Below, one piece after another: positions 28,112 to 39,152 of a stretch of 64,000 nt of DNA; the stretch's first letter is position 1; each line of letters opens with the position of its first letter. Where the stretch lies: the NCBI GenBank assembly GCA_030949825.1, contig JAUZSC010000002.1:1-64000 (forward strand), in the 5' to 3' direction. The stretch is from Sulfurimonas sp. Its GTDB lineage: Bacteria; Campylobacterota; Campylobacteria; Campylobacterales; Sulfurimonadaceae. The notes beneath the pieces were generated by a model. It ran no database searches and was not told where the DNA came from. It saw nothing but the letters and a program-made list of their open reading frames with translations. Position numbers and translations under genes: made by a program.

Positions 28112-28516
28112 CTAATAACTCATTGAACCTGCGTTAATAAGACCTATTGAAATTGATAAAAATGCCATTAATATTCCGACTGAAACAACACCATCATTTA
28201 TCTTTTGCTCAAGTGCAAATTTTCCTTTAATACGAGTCATAACTAATGCCAAGATCAATTGAATCACAGTAGCAACAAGAGCCCATATTAAAAAATCGAT
28301 ATAAGAAACAGAGCTTATTAAAGCGCTATAAAGAGGAATAGAAAGGCCAAGTATAGCCCCACCAAATCCAACAGCTGCAGCAGTATTGTTTTCTTCAAAT
28401 ATAAGCTTATAATCATCATAGGGTGTTACTAAAGCATAAAGATATAAAAAGATAGCTACAACAGCTACAGCAGTTAAGAAAAAAAGTCCGAATGAGAGAA
28501 ATGAGTCAATAAACAT
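28112..28516 (-). CDS. DUF350-family inner-membrane protein
   Basis: This 134-residue protein has four hydrophobic helices (about 8-28, 48-70, 75-93 and 107-127) and the glycine-rich FGGAILGLSIPLYSAL segment seen in DUF350/YjfL proteins. The function of the family is not settled. It is monocistronic, with a strong terminator behind it and the structured element before ilvC in front. Confidence 0.75.
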   Translation of the reverse strand: MFIDSFLSFGLFFLTAVAVVAIFLYLYALVTPYDDYKLIFEENNTAAAVGFGGAILGLSIPLYSALISSVSYIDFLIWALVATVIQLILALVMTRIKGKFALEQKINDGVVSVGILMAFLSISIGLINAGSMSY

Positions 28517-28580
28517 AAAAATCCTTTGCAGAATTCTATCAATATTTTATAAACAAATGGAATAGAAATATAATTAGTCT

Positions 28581-29707
<1,127 letters not shown>

Positions 29708-29810
29708 TTAATTCATTTGAAAAATTTGTCGCATTATACTTAAATAAAGTAAAAACTTTTATAATGTCAGTAATAAAAAGGAAATTTAATGAAAAAGTTT
29801 AATTTAATTA

Positions 29811-30542
29811 ATGCATAAGCAAAAAGTAAGCATAGAACATAAGTACAGAGGTTCAGTAGAACTTCCTGATAACCGAGATGCAAAAGATGTTTTCTTTCGT
29901 ACAAAACAAGCTTATGCCAATCATGAAACGATGAGTGTAAAACTCGTTTTAAATGCATTTAAATTAAAAAAACTCCAAAGTTATCAAAAAGGTGGTGCGG
30001 AGGATGAGCTTCAAAACTTAGAACTTTACATCGAACTTGGAGAACTTTTACAGTTCAACACCGATGACGCAAAAAAAATAAAACAATCCATACAGCTAAC
30101 TAATGATTCTGCACACACACATTTCAACATCACTAAAAGATTAAAACTAATCAATAAAAAACACAAGTCAAAGGCTGATAAAAATTATCTTTTTTGGGAT
30201 ATAGAAAACTTTTCTGGTATAGCCTCAATCTTCTCACAAATCATAGAACCTTACGACATAGATGACGAGCATATTTTTATGGCAGCAAATCCAGACTCAC
30301 TGTATCTTAAACGCGCAGAATGGGAAGCAAATTTATACGACTATGGAAAAACTCTGAACTCTTTTAACTTTATAAAATGCGGACACGGAAAAGATGTTGC
30401 AGATACTTTACTTTTAGACAACTTTACAGACCTAAACCTTAAAAATGCAAATGTGTTTATGCTGACTTTTGATAGAGATTTAAAAGAAAGGTTTACGGCC
30501 AGTACTCATGAGAGTAATAACCTTTTTATAATGGCGAAGTAG
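29811..30542 (+). CDS. NYN/PIN-like putative RNase of unknown role
   Basis: This 243-residue protein has a helical, basic N-terminal half (FKLKKLQSYQKGG; KLINKKHKSKADK). The C-terminal half reads YLFWDIENFSGIASIF, then HGKDVADTLLLDNF and TFDRDLKERF, an order of acidic motifs like the D-N-D-D site of NYN/PIN ribonucleases. Catalysis is inferred from this spacing only. Its 3' end overlaps the convergent ruvX by 17 bp. Confidence 0.45.
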   Translation: MHKQKVSIEHKYRGSVELPDNRDAKDVFFRTKQAYANHETMSVKLVLNAFKLKKLQSYQKGGAEDELQNLELYIELGELLQFNTDDAKKIKQSIQLTNDSAHTHFNITKRLKLINKKHKSKADKNYLFWDIENFSGIASIFSQIIEPYDIDDEHIFMAANPDSLYLKRAEWEANLYDYGKTLNSFNFIKCGHGKDVADTLLLDNFTDLNLKNANVFMLTFDRDLKERFTASTHESNNLFIMAK

Positions 30543-30939
30543 TCTTATTTTTTATAGAGTACAAATATCTCTGTAAAATTATCATTGCAGAGATAGAGTC
30601 TATTCTTCCATCTCTTATCTGCTTTATTTCACCTTTTATAAGGGCTTCGGCTTCTTTAGAAGTTCCTGCTTCATCTTGGTAAATAACTTCACCATCAAAG
30701 TCAACAAGTCCCATAAAATGCGTGATACGACGGCGCATCTCATCTTCACTGCTTCCACCTACAGGAATCCCAATAACAACAGTCTGTATTTCCCATTCTT
30801 TAATGGCTCGTTTTACTTCATCTGAGGCTTGGTTTCTATTTTTACGGATGATTGCTTTAAGTGGAGTCACGAGGTCTTTGTGAGCAGAGTATGCAAGCCC
30901 TATTCTTTTAAGTCCTAAATCAATTGCTAAATATTTCAT
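30526..30939 (-). CDS. ruvX: RuvX/YqgF-type RNase H-fold nuclease
   Basis: This 137-residue member of the YqgF family is implicated in pre-16S rRNA 5' processing and proposed as a Holliday-junction resolvase. The N-terminal YLAIDLGLKRIGLAYS holds the first catalytic Asp. YQDEAGTSKEAE and DSISAMIILQRYL carry the later acids. It sits 4 bp after mnmE, ending the rpmH-mnmE string. Confidence 0.88.
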   Translation of the reverse strand: MKYLAIDLGLKRIGLAYSAHKDLVTPLKAIIRKNRNQASDEVKRAIKEWEIQTVVIGIPVGGSSEDEMRRRITHFMGLVDFDGEVIYQDEAGTSKEAEALIKGEIKQIRDGRIDSISAMIILQRYLYSIKNKTTSPL

Positions 30940-30942
30940 TTT

Positions 30943-32283
30943 TTACTTACCCAAACAAAAAGAGCCAAACATCTTGTCGAGCATCTCATCATTTTCAAAA
31001 GGTCTTGTAATACTTGCCATCTCTTTTACTGCTTCATTTAAATGAAAAGAAAATATCTCTAACTCTTGGTCATCCAATGCAAAGAATGATTCTTCTATGT
31101 TGCTCAAAGTATTTTCAACAGCACAAATTTGTCTTTGTGAGATAAGCATCACTTCATCAGAAGTATTTGTTATGTCCATAATATTTTTCAGCATTCCAAT
31201 AAGCGCGTCTACATTATCTTTTGAATTTACTTTTAAATCAAAAGATATTTTTTCATTTAAAAACCTAGTTGCTAAGTCTATTTTATTTTTAACATATATC
31301 ACTTTTTTATTTTCTGCATTTGATTTAATTAAAGATAATATTTGTTCATCTTCTTCATCACAAACTCTCGAATCATCAAAGAGTGCTACCACAATATCAC
31401 TCTGTTGTATTGCTTCTAAACTTCGCTCAATTCCAATCTTTTCGATTTCATCTTTGGCTTCACGGATTCCAGCTGTATCTACTATTCTAATTAAGTGCGT
31501 ACCGATTTTCACCTGTTCCTCGATGGTATCTCTCGTAGTTCCTGCTATATCGCTTACTATTGCACGGTTGAAATTAAGCAGTGCATTTAAGAGTGAGCTT
31601 TTGCCAACATTTGGTTTTCCAACTATAGCTACTCGAAAACCTTGCATTAAACCTTCTCGAGCCTTAGATGCAAGTAAGGTTGAGTTCAAAGATTTTTTCA
31701 ATGCTTCAAGTTGTTCTTTCATCTGTTCTATTAAGTTTTGAGGCAAGTCTTCTTCAGCATAATCAATACTTACTTCAGAATACGCCAAAACATGAATAAT
31801 TCCATCACGAATATTTTCAATATAATCTTTAAGCGAACCTTTCATTTGTAAGGCTAAAATCTTTGCTGCATCTTCGCTTTTTGCTTCTATGAGTTGTGCT
31901 ATTGCTTCTGCTTCACTTAAATCTATTCGACCATTAAAAAAAGCTCTTTTTGAAAACTCCCCTGCAGTTGCGAGTCGTGCGCCAGCATCTACAGTAGCTT
32001 TTAAAATACTTTGGGCAACTATAAAGCCACCATGGCATTGGATTTCAACGACATCTTCTGCCGTAAAAGAATGTGGACCCTTAAAATAAATCACTATAGC
32101 TTCATCAAGCAGGAGTTTGTCTTTGTTATAAATATTTGTTAATGTTGCGTATCTTGGGGAGTAGTTATCTTTAGATGAGAGTTGCTTAGCAATATCTAAG
32201 GCTTTATCCCCACTCAAGCGAATGATGGAAATAGAGCCTATGCCATTTGCCGTAGCAATGGCTGATATTGTATCTGTGTCCAT
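30943..32283 (-). CDS. mnmE: tRNA uridine-5-carboxymethylaminomethyl GTPase
   Basis: This 446-residue GTPase works with MnmG to modify the wobble U34 of tRNAs. It has an N-terminal folate-binding domain (CHGGFIVAQSIL; RAFFNGRIDLSEAEAIAQLI) and an inserted G domain (GKPNVGKSS, DIAGTTRDT, DTAGIRE, NKID). It ends FGSFCLGK, with the conserved C-terminal Cys. It is 2 bp after khpB. Confidence 0.95.
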   Translation of the reverse strand: MDTDTISAIATANGIGSISIIRLSGDKALDIAKQLSSKDNYSPRYATLTNIYNKDKLLLDEAIVIYFKGPHSFTAEDVVEIQCHGGFIVAQSILKATVDAGARLATAGEFSKRAFFNGRIDLSEAEAIAQLIEAKSEDAAKILALQMKGSLKDYIENIRDGIIHVLAYSEVSIDYAEEDLPQNLIEQMKEQLEALKKSLNSTLLASKAREGLMQGFRVAIVGKPNVGKSSLLNALLNFNRAIVSDIAGTTRDTIEEQVKIGTHLIRIVDTAGIREAKDEIEKIGIERSLEAIQQSDIVVALFDDSRVCDEEDEQILSLIKSNAENKKVIYVKNKIDLATRFLNEKISFDLKVNSKDNVDALIGMLKNIMDITNTSDEVMLISQRQICAVENTLSNIEESFFALDDQELEIFSFHLNEAVKEMASITRPFENDEMLDKMFGSFCLGK

Positions 32284-32284
32284 A

Positions 32285-33241
32285 TTAATTACTATGGTAG
32301 TCGTTAACGATAATATATTTTAAACCATCACGCGTTGAGCGAATTACTATATATTTATCTGGGTATCTATTGCGAAGTTCGCCCAGTGCAATTTGGATTA
32401 AAACACCATCAAGTATTTTAGTTTGAGCGCGTCCATCTTTTTCAATATTTGCACAAACACCTACAAGATATTTTTCAATGGCTGCTTCTTGGTTTCTTAA
32501 AAACTCTGCGATTTCTAAACGCAATTGAACTTGGTACTTTGTATTAATCCAATTAAATATCATATAAGAAAGTGCTTTATATCTATAACCTTCTTTACCA
32601 ATAAGAAGTGCAGCATCATCACCCTTAAACTCGATTAGAAGTGTGTTCTCATCATGGACTCTTACATCGATAGCTTCAATTTTAAAACATGTAAGAGTAA
32701 AAAGACTATTTATCTCTTGCTTAACCTGCTCAACAATTCCGCAGATACCCTCACCTTGTGCATCTTCACAAAAGTCAGGTTCTTCATCATAGTCTGCTAA
32801 ATAATTTGAGACATCATCATACTCATCTTCATCATCTTGGATACTTACAAATGAGGCAGGCATAATCGTATCGTTTAAAACAGTATGCTCTTTTTCTTTT
32901 TTGAAGTGTTTTTTAGGGTTAGCTTGTTCTTTTTTCTTTGTGTGTTTTACTTTATTTAGTTCTTGATTTTTTTTGTTTAGCTCGGGTGGTTTTACTTCAG
33001 TTGGAACATTTTGTTTTAAGGCTTCGCCTTTATTTTCGGCTTTTAACTCTTTTGCTTTGCTTGATGTACTTAACTTCGTTTCTTTTATAGCTACAATAAT
33101 CGCATTCTTTTTAAAAAGTCCTAAAAAACCTTTACTTGGAACTTGCGCCACTTCAATTTTAAGTTCCGTAACAGAGCACTTGAGTGAACAAGCAGCATTT
33201 TTGTATGCTTGTTCTAGCGTTGCTGCTTCTATCTTAACCAT
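32285..33241 (-). CDS. khpB: KhpB/Jag RNA-binding protein
   Basis: The 318 residues comprise a Jag_N domain at about 1-50 (AKNAA-type start; KGFLGLFKKNA), a lysine-rich then acidic linker (about 60-165), a KH domain (TLLIEFKGDDAALLIGKEGYRY, in part GKEGYRYKALSYMIF), and an R3H domain (NRYPDKYIVIRSTRDG). It binds RNA, commonly with KhpA. Its start touches the yidC stop, as in most bacteria. Confidence 0.9.
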   Translation of the reverse strand: MVKIEAATLEQAYKNAACSLKCSVTELKIEVAQVPSKGFLGLFKKNAIIVAIKETKLSTSSKAKELKAENKGEALKQNVPTEVKPPELNKKNQELNKVKHTKKKEQANPKKHFKKEKEHTVLNDTIMPASFVSIQDDEDEYDDVSNYLADYDEEPDFCEDAQGEGICGIVEQVKQEINSLFTLTCFKIEAIDVRVHDENTLLIEFKGDDAALLIGKEGYRYKALSYMIFNWINTKYQVQLRLEIAEFLRNQEAAIEKYLVGVCANIEKDGRAQTKILDGVLIQIALGELRNRYPDKYIVIRSTRDGLKYIIVNDYHSN

Positions 33242-34878
33242 TACTTTTCTCCATCTTTTTTAGCATTTTTTATAAGTTTCTTATCTTCATCTTTCTCTGA
33301 TTTTTTTGCATGCGCAAGAGCAGTTTCAGCATCGTTTGCATTTTTAAACTGTGCGTTTACAATGAATTGCTGACCTATTGAGAAAAGATTATTTACGAAC
33401 CAATAAAGCACTAAACCTGACGGGAATGTAATAAAGAAAAATGTAAAAATAACTGGTAAAAATTTAAATACTTTTTCTTGCATAGGATCGGTAAAGTTAC
33501 TTGGAGTAAGTTTTTGTTGGTAGTACATTGAAGCACCCATCAAAAGTGGTAAAACAAAGAAATTATCCATACGAGATAAATCATCTACCCATAAAATCCA
33601 CTCAGCACCTTGAAGTTCAACTGCATTTAAAAGAACACGGTAGATTGCGAAAAACACAGGAATCTGCATTAACATTGGTAGACACCCACCGAGTGGATTT
33701 GCATTATGTTTTTTGTACATGTCCATAACAGCCGCATTCATGCGTTGAGGATCGCCTTTGTATTTTGCTTGAAGTTCTTTGATTTGAGGAGATATCTTTT
33801 TGATTTTCTGCATAGACATCATACCCTTGTATGTCAAAGGGTAAAGAACGATTCGAATAGAAAATGTTAAAGCGATAATAGCCCAACCCCAGTTACCAAA
33901 AATTCCATGTAACCATGAAAGAAATGTAAACAATGGTTTAGCAGCAAAAGTAAACCAACCGTATTCGATAGCATTAGTCAGCACTGGATTGATCGATTCA
34001 AGTACTTTAAATTCTTTTTGACCTATGTAACCATTAAATCGCATTGTTTGTAAAGCATCGAAATATACAACAGGATTATCGTCTCTATCTCTTTCTATAA
34101 TGATTTGAGTATCTTTAGAAAAACCGTACATTATACTTGCGGAGTATTGATCAAAAGCAGAAATAAGTTCCACTCCAGAAAATGATTTTCTACCCTCTGC
34201 CTCACCATCTTCAATGATTGTAACAAGTTCATCATCTGTATAAACCATCGCGCCCGATACTGTCATCATTTGTTCAGTAATTTCAGGTCGTTGCCCTAAA
34301 TAAATAAAATATCTTTTATCTTTCGATAGAGAAACTACTGCGTCATAATGCCCATCCTCATAAAATGTTAATTCTTTTGTAACTGTCAAGTTAGATAAAT
34401 TCTGTGTTAATGTTACTTTTTGTGGTGTTCCATCTAAAGCAATCTCTTTAACAGATGCTACATATGCTACAGAAGTTGCTTCTTTGTTCAGGTCTTCGTC
34501 TAAAAATCTTAAAAAGAGTGGTTTTGTTGCAAAAGCTGGAATCAGTTGTGCATGATTTTCATTTTCATCACGAGCTTTTTCTTGTAAAAGTTCTTTTGAA
34601 CTTATACGCCCAAGAGTATCTATTTTTAAAATAAAGTTTTTATTTGTAACCGTAACTATATCGCTTGAAGCTGTTGCTGCGATTTTATCTTGATCTGAGA
34701 TAGTATGTCCAGATGCTGATTCAAGTCTTTCTTGGGTATTTACTACTACTTCTTGTTGATTAACTTCTGCATCTACTGGTGGAGCTGGTGGGAAAATTGC
34801 TGTATATCCTACGAAAAAAATTACTGACAATGCTACTGCTAACATTAATCTTTGGTTTGCTGACATGTTTTCTAACAC
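33241..34878 (-). CDS. yidC: membrane protein insertase YidC
   Basis: This 545-residue YidC/Oxa1 insertase of the Gram-negative type has an N-terminal anchor (LMLAVALSVIFFVGYTAIF), a large periplasmic beta domain (about 60-320), and the conserved insertase core (KGMMSMQKIKKISPQIKELQ cytoplasmic coiled coil; NPLGGCLPMLMQIPVFFAIY). A charged tail completes it. It sits between yidD (7-bp overlap) and khpB (1-bp overlap). Confidence 0.95.
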   Translation of the reverse strand: MLENMSANQRLMLAVALSVIFFVGYTAIFPPAPPVDAEVNQQEVVVNTQERLESASGHTISDQDKIAATASSDIVTVTNKNFILKIDTLGRISSKELLQEKARDENENHAQLIPAFATKPLFLRFLDEDLNKEATSVAYVASVKEIALDGTPQKVTLTQNLSNLTVTKELTFYEDGHYDAVVSLSKDKRYFIYLGQRPEITEQMMTVSGAMVYTDDELVTIIEDGEAEGRKSFSGVELISAFDQYSASIMYGFSKDTQIIIERDRDDNPVVYFDALQTMRFNGYIGQKEFKVLESINPVLTNAIEYGWFTFAAKPLFTFLSWLHGIFGNWGWAIIALTFSIRIVLYPLTYKGMMSMQKIKKISPQIKELQAKYKGDPQRMNAAVMDMYKKHNANPLGGCLPMLMQIPVFFAIYRVLLNAVELQGAEWILWVDDLSRMDNFFVLPLLMGASMYYQQKLTPSNFTDPMQEKVFKFLPVIFTFFFITFPSGLVLYWFVNNLFSIGQQFIVNAQFKNANDAETALAHAKKSEKDEDKKLIKNAKKDGEK

Positions 34879-35210
34879 GATGACCCTTTATATGAAAAAT
34901 TTTTTATAATGTAAAAACGGTCTTTTTTATTTGGAACCAACCAATATTGTATAGTATCAAGCTCAAGTTTTGCGGGCTTTGTTATTAGTTTATCTAGTAA
35001 TGGATATTCTATGCCACCATCGAACAATTGATTACATCGTAGTATTCTAGTCAAAGAGTGGTAAAAAGCACTTGAAATTGAGTTATTTACAAAATTTAAT
35101 CGTGCAAACTCGCTGCATGATGGATAATACCGACACGAACCAAAGCTAAAAAGCGTTAGAAACTTCTGATAAAACCATAATATTTTTAATAATATTTTTC
35201 TAATCATCAA
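34872..35210 (-). CDS. yidD: YidD membrane-insertion efficiency factor
   Basis: This 112-residue protein has the family core [13 protein letters not shown], an amphipathic N-terminal helix, and [12 protein letters not shown] in place of the usual CHP.GG.DPV. Family members assist YidC-dependent insertion at the inner membrane. It overlaps rnpA by 4 bp and yidC by 7 bp. Confidence 0.88.
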   Translation of the reverse strand: MMIRKILLKILWFYQKFLTLFSFGSCRYYPSCSEFARLNFVNNSISSAFYHSLTRILRCNQLFDGGIEYPLLDKLITKPAKLELDTIQYWLVPNKKDRFYIIKNFSYKGSSC

Positions 35211-35518
35211 GAAATGCTTTTGAACGGGAGATAACTTTTTTTAAAGTCTTTTTCTAAGTTGGAGTGTTGGATATCTATAATAGATTGTTTAGCAACAAAA
35301 ATATAAGTACCATCTTTAAGGTTTGCTGAATGCTCACGAAATAAAGCTCGAAGTCTTCTTTTAGCTCTGTTTCTTTTTACCGCATTACCAATTTTCTTAG
35401 TTGCGGTAAAACCAATTTTGTGAACGCTATTTTGAGGAAGAAAAAAAAGTACAACACTATTGGAGTGTTGATTTTTTCCTTTTTTATAAATATACTGGAA
35501 CTCCTTATGAAGCTTCAG
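35207..35518 (-). CDS. rnpA: ribonuclease P protein component
   Basis: This is the protein subunit that helps RNase P RNA mature tRNA 5' ends. [14 protein letters not shown], the basic RNR helix ([19 protein letters not shown]) and the following beta strand ([10 protein letters not shown]) are all present. There is no ATG, GTG or TTG in frame. I place the start provisionally at CTG 35518, 10 bases after AGGTGG. As sequenced, the frame is continuous with rpmH from 35668, giving a 153-residue L34-RnpA fusion (see rpmH). Confidence 0.82.
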   Translation of the reverse strand: MKLHKEFQYIYKKGKNQHSNSVVLFFLPQNSVHKIGFTATKKIGNAVKRNRAKRRLRALFREHSANLKDGTYIFVAKQSIIDIQHSNLEKDFKKSYLPFKSIS

Positions 35519-35532
35519 CGTATTAAATCCAC

Positions 35533-35668
35533 CTATACTGTCAATTTTTTTACGACCTTTTGCTCGTCTACGGTTTAAAACTCTGCGACCATTTTTTGTA
35601 GCCATTCTTGCACGGAAACCGTGCGTTCTTTTTCTAGGTGTATTATGGGGTTGGTATGTTCTTTTCAT
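35533..35668 (-). CDS. rpmH: 50S ribosomal protein L34, reading into rnpA through a 7-A tract
   Basis: [20 protein letters not shown] through RRRAKGRKK is unmistakable L34. The sequence has seven As at 35545-35551, which carry the frame past the L34 end into rnpA. With six As it would read KKLTV and stop at TAG 35533-35535, giving exactly 44 residues, the canonical length and a canonical tail. So either one A is extra, or polymerase or ribosome slippage yields both free L34 and a fusion. Confidence 0.9.
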
Positions 35669-35728
35669 TTGACATATCCTTATATAATTTTAGTTCGAAA
35701 TAATACATAAATATTACTTAAAGTGCGG

Positions 35729-38305
35729 TTAACTTACTCTAACTACTATATTTTCACCCTCTATTGCAAATGTAACCGTAGCCCCAACTTGTACTTTACC
35801 CTCTAAAATTAAATCAGCCAATCTGTCTTCTACTATCTCATACAAGGCACGCTTAAGTGGTCTTGCCCCATAAGTAGGATCAAATCCAGCTTCGGCTATG
35901 TATATTTTAGCTTCAGGTGTCAATATAAGTTTAATATCTCTTTGCTCTACTTTTTTACTAATACTTGCAAAGAAGATATCTACTATATCTACTATTTGTT
36001 CTTGTCCTAGAGCATTAAATATGACAATATCATCTAAACGATTTAAGAACTCTGGCTTAAATGATTGTTTAAGTTCAGCCATAACCATCTCTTGAAGCTT
36101 GTCAGAATCATTTGCATTTATGATTTTATCACTCGCGATATTTGATGTTAAAATAATAATTGTGTTTGTAAAGTCAACAGTAACACCTTTGTTATCAGTC
36201 AATCGTCCATCATCTAGAACTTGAAGAAGCATATTAAAAACATCAGGATGTGCTTTTTCTACTTCATCAAATAAAATCACACTGTATGGCTTTCTTCGCA
36301 CTGCTTCTGTAAGTTGTCCACCCTCTTCATAACCTACATAACCAGGTGCTGCACCAACAAGACGGGACACAGAATGTTTTTCCATGTACTCGCTCATATC
36401 TATTCGAATCATTGCATCTTCACTATCAAAAAGAAACTTTGCTAATGTTTTGGCTGTTTGTGTCTTTCCAACTCCAGTTGGTCCTAGAAATAAAAAACTT
36501 CCTATTGGCGAGTTTGTATCTGATAAACCTGCTTTATTTCTCTTAATAGCACGAGAAACCGCATGCGTAGCTTTTTCTTGACCTATTACATCTTTGTTTA
36601 ATTCTGCTTCAACATGAAGTATTTTATCTTTTTCACCCTGAAGCATTTTGTTTACTGGAATATGTGTCCATCTTGAAACTACAGATGCTATAGCATCTTC
36701 ATCAACATTATTTTTTAAAAGTGTTCCACTTTCTTGTAATTTAATCCAGTTTTCATTTATCGATTTTTCTTCTTCTAATAACTTTGGAATTTCTCCGTAT
36801 TCTATCTCAGCCGCACGGTTAAAATCAGATGTTGATTTTGCTACTTCTGCTTCTCGTCTTGAAGATTCGATTTGTGTTTTGATATTTGAAATTTTTTCAA
36901 ACACTGCTTTTTCACTTTGGAACTGAGATTCTAAGCGCCTCACTTCTTCTTCGACATCAGCTACTTCTTTTAAAATCTCTAAAAGTCTTTTTTCATTAGC
37001 TGGAGTTTTTTCCATTTTTAGCGCTTCTTGCTCAACATGAAGCTCCGAATTTTTTCTCTTTGCGGCACTTAAAACATTTGGCTCTGATTCTATCTGCATC
37101 TTTAACTCAGCTGCAGCTTCATCTATAAGGTCTATCGCTTTGTCTGGTAAAAATCTATCTGCGATATATCTGTCACTGAGTCGCGCTGCAGCAACTAAAG
37201 CACTGTCTGTAATCGTTACATTATGATGTGTTTCAAGTCTTTCTTTGATTCCTCTAAGGATTTGCAAAGTTTGATTTACACTTGGCTCATCAAGCGTAAT
37301 AGCTAAAAATCTTCTTTGAAGTGCCGTATCTTTTTCAAAGTACTTTCTATACTCTTTTAAAGTAGTCGCCCCTATAGTATGTAACTCACCACGAGCAAGG
37401 GCTGGTTTTAAAATATTTGCAGCATCCATACTCCCCTCGCTTGCTCCTGCTCCAACAATAGTATGAATTTCATCAATAAATAAAATAATGTTTCCATTTT
37501 CTTTTACTTCATCTATAACAGATTTTAATCTATCTTCAAATTCACCTCTGTACTTTGCTCCTGCAATAAGCGCAGACATGTCAAGTGCTACAACTCTTTT
37601 GTTTTTCAGTGAAGTTGGAACTTTACCATCAAAAATCCTTTGAGCTAAACCCTCAACAAGAGCAGTTTTACCAACTCCTGGTTCACCAAGTAACATAGGA
37701 TTATTTTTAGTTTTACGAATTAAAATCTGCATCAACCGAGTTATCTCTTCATCGCGTCCAATAACAGGCGATAATTTTCCTTCACCTGAGAGCGTCGTTA
37801 AATCTATTCCATACTTAGAAAGAGACTCTAATGTTTCATCCCCACTTTGAGAATCTATTTTAGCGCCACCACGAGCATTTTCTAAATTTTTTGCAAACTC
37901 TCCCATATCTATATATTTTGCTAAAATACTTCCCATAGGTTCAGTCTTTAAATTTGCTAATATATAGGTATCTACAGCTAAATAACTGTCACCATTTTGT
38001 GTCATCATTCCATGTGCTTTTTCTAATGTTTGCACGAAATCTTTGGATAATCGTATACTTTCTTTTGTAACACCCGAAGCTGTTGGAAGTTTACTTGAAA
38101 GGCTTTTTACATCAAGCTCTATTGCTATTTTATCAATATTCATTTTACTTAGCATCTGGTTTAAAACAGAATTACTATTTGTTAATAATGCCCATAAAAA
38201 ATGTATGAGCTGTACTTCTTGATTTTTATTATGTAAGGCTAAAGAGATTGAAGACTCAATAGACTCTGTCATATTATGTGTTAATTGTTCAAATATTTTA
38301 CTCAT
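35729..38305 (-). CDS. clpB: ATP-dependent disaggregase ClpB
   Basis: This 858-residue Hsp100 has an N domain (Clp repeat, about 1-150), AAA-1 ([18 protein letters not shown]), a middle coiled coil (about 400-530) and AAA-2 ([18 protein letters not shown]). Both Walker B motifs (FIDEIHT and [12 protein letters not shown]) are intact. It resolves protein aggregates with DnaK. An HspR operator overlaps its promoter. Confidence 0.96.
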   Translation of the reverse strand: MSKIFEQLTHNMTESIESSISLALHNKNQEVQLIHFLWALLTNSNSVLNQMLSKMNIDKIAIELDVKSLSSKLPTASGVTKESIRLSKDFVQTLEKAHGMMTQNGDSYLAVDTYILANLKTEPMGSILAKYIDMGEFAKNLENARGGAKIDSQSGDETLESLSKYGIDLTTLSGEGKLSPVIGRDEEITRLMQILIRKTKNNPMLLGEPGVGKTALVEGLAQRIFDGKVPTSLKNKRVVALDMSALIAGAKYRGEFEDRLKSVIDEVKENGNIILFIDEIHTIVGAGASEGSMDAANILKPALARGELHTIGATTLKEYRKYFEKDTALQRRFLAITLDEPSVNQTLQILRGIKERLETHHNVTITDSALVAAARLSDRYIADRFLPDKAIDLIDEAAAELKMQIESEPNVLSAAKRKNSELHVEQEALKMEKTPANEKRLLEILKEVADVEEEVRRLESQFQSEKAVFEKISNIKTQIESSRREAEVAKSTSDFNRAAEIEYGEIPKLLEEEKSINENWIKLQESGTLLKNNVDEDAIASVVSRWTHIPVNKMLQGEKDKILHVEAELNKDVIGQEKATHAVSRAIKRNKAGLSDTNSPIGSFLFLGPTGVGKTQTAKTLAKFLFDSEDAMIRIDMSEYMEKHSVSRLVGAAPGYVGYEEGGQLTEAVRRKPYSVILFDEVEKAHPDVFNMLLQVLDDGRLTDNKGVTVDFTNTIIILTSNIASDKIINANDSDKLQEMVMAELKQSFKPEFLNRLDDIVIFNALGQEQIVDIVDIFFASISKKVEQRDIKLILTPEAKIYIAEAGFDPTYGARPLKRALYEIVEDRLADLILEGKVQVGATVTFAIEGENIVVRVS

Positions 38306-38335
38306 TTTAGATTCCTTTAGTTGTATTAAGAAAGA

Positions 38336-38366
38336 ATTATATCACATTGAGTCATATAGTGTCAAG
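38336..38366 (-). promoter_or_regulatory. clpB promoter with HspR (HAIR-like) operator
   Basis: The minus strand reads TTGACA (38365-38360), 18 bp, then TATAAT (38341-38336). The plus strand reads ATTGAGT-N7-TGTCAAG at 38346-38366, two mismatches from HAIR. The spacer length and the TGTGATATAAT around the -10 are the same as at cbpA. Confidence 0.8.
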
Positions 38367-38468
38367 TTTGCTTAGTCTACTTAGCTAATATAATATTTAG
38401 TAATCATTACTTATCTATAAGTACTCTTATGATACAATCGTTAAAATAATATATTTAGGACTACATCA

Positions 38469-39149
38469 ATGCCTACAGTTATCCAAGCTATAGAACAACG
38501 CTCATCAAAAAGAGCATATCTTCCAAAACCAGTGCCACAAGATATACAAGAAAAAATCTTAAATGCCGCCGCAATGACACCAAGTGGAGCGAATATGCAA
38601 CCATGGAAAGTGATGGCTATTAGTAATGAAGAAGTTTTAAAAAATATTGGTGATGCAATTATTGCGAGAATGGATGAGGGATTAGAACATGATCAATTTA
38701 TTCAATACTATCCTGTTAACTGGGTAAATCCTTATAAAAAAAGACGAATAGTTACAGGTTCTGGACTTTATAAACTTCTTGAGGTTGATAGAAAAGACAA
38801 TGCGACTCGACTTAAAATGTGGCATGATAACTTTAGATGGTTTGGAGCACAAACAGTTTATTTTGTTTTTACCGACAAAGCAAATATCGATGGAGCACAA
38901 GGTGCTTTAATTGACTGCGGTGCATACATGCAAAGTATCATGTTAGCTGCTCAAGAATTTGGAATAGACAGTTGTCCTCAAGGTTCAACAACTGAATTTG
39001 GTAGAGTAGTTGCTAGGGTTTTAGATATGCCAGATAACTTAGCTCTTTTATATAGTGTAGTTCTTGGCTACGAAGAAAAAGATGCAAAAATCAATAGTTA
39101 CCAGCCTAAACGAGCTTCTTTAGAAGAGACTGTTACATTTATTAACTAA
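38469..39149 (+). CDS. nitroreductase-family flavoprotein
   Basis: The 226 residues hold the FMN-binding start (IEQRSSKRAYLPKPVP), TPSGANMQPWKV, and the late DCGAYMQSIMLAAQEFGIDS and GYEEKDAKIN segments of the NfsB/NfnB-like fold. It probably reduces quinones or nitro compounds with NAD(P)H; the substrate is unknown. It is divergent from clpB and convergent with the next gene. Confidence 0.85.
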   Translation: MPTVIQAIEQRSSKRAYLPKPVPQDIQEKILNAAAMTPSGANMQPWKVMAISNEEVLKNIGDAIIARMDEGLEHDQFIQYYPVNWVNPYKKRRIVTGSGLYKLLEVDRKDNATRLKMWHDNFRWFGAQTVYFVFTDKANIDGAQGALIDCGAYMQSIMLAAQEFGIDSCPQGSTTEFGRVVARVLDMPDNLALLYSVVLGYEEKDAKINSYQPKRASLEETVTFIN

Positions 39150-39152
39150 GGT

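Noticed and set aside
31097-31741. 214-codon frame antisense to mnmE
   Set aside because: It is Ser/Ile/Phe-rich as expected for the complement of a GTPase gene, and mnmE is intact and certain.
35207-38305. rpmH-rnpA cluster as a sign of nearby oriC/dnaA
   Set aside because: In many bacteria dnaA adjoins rpmH, but here clpB does, and the 60-bp gap holds no origin-like sequence.
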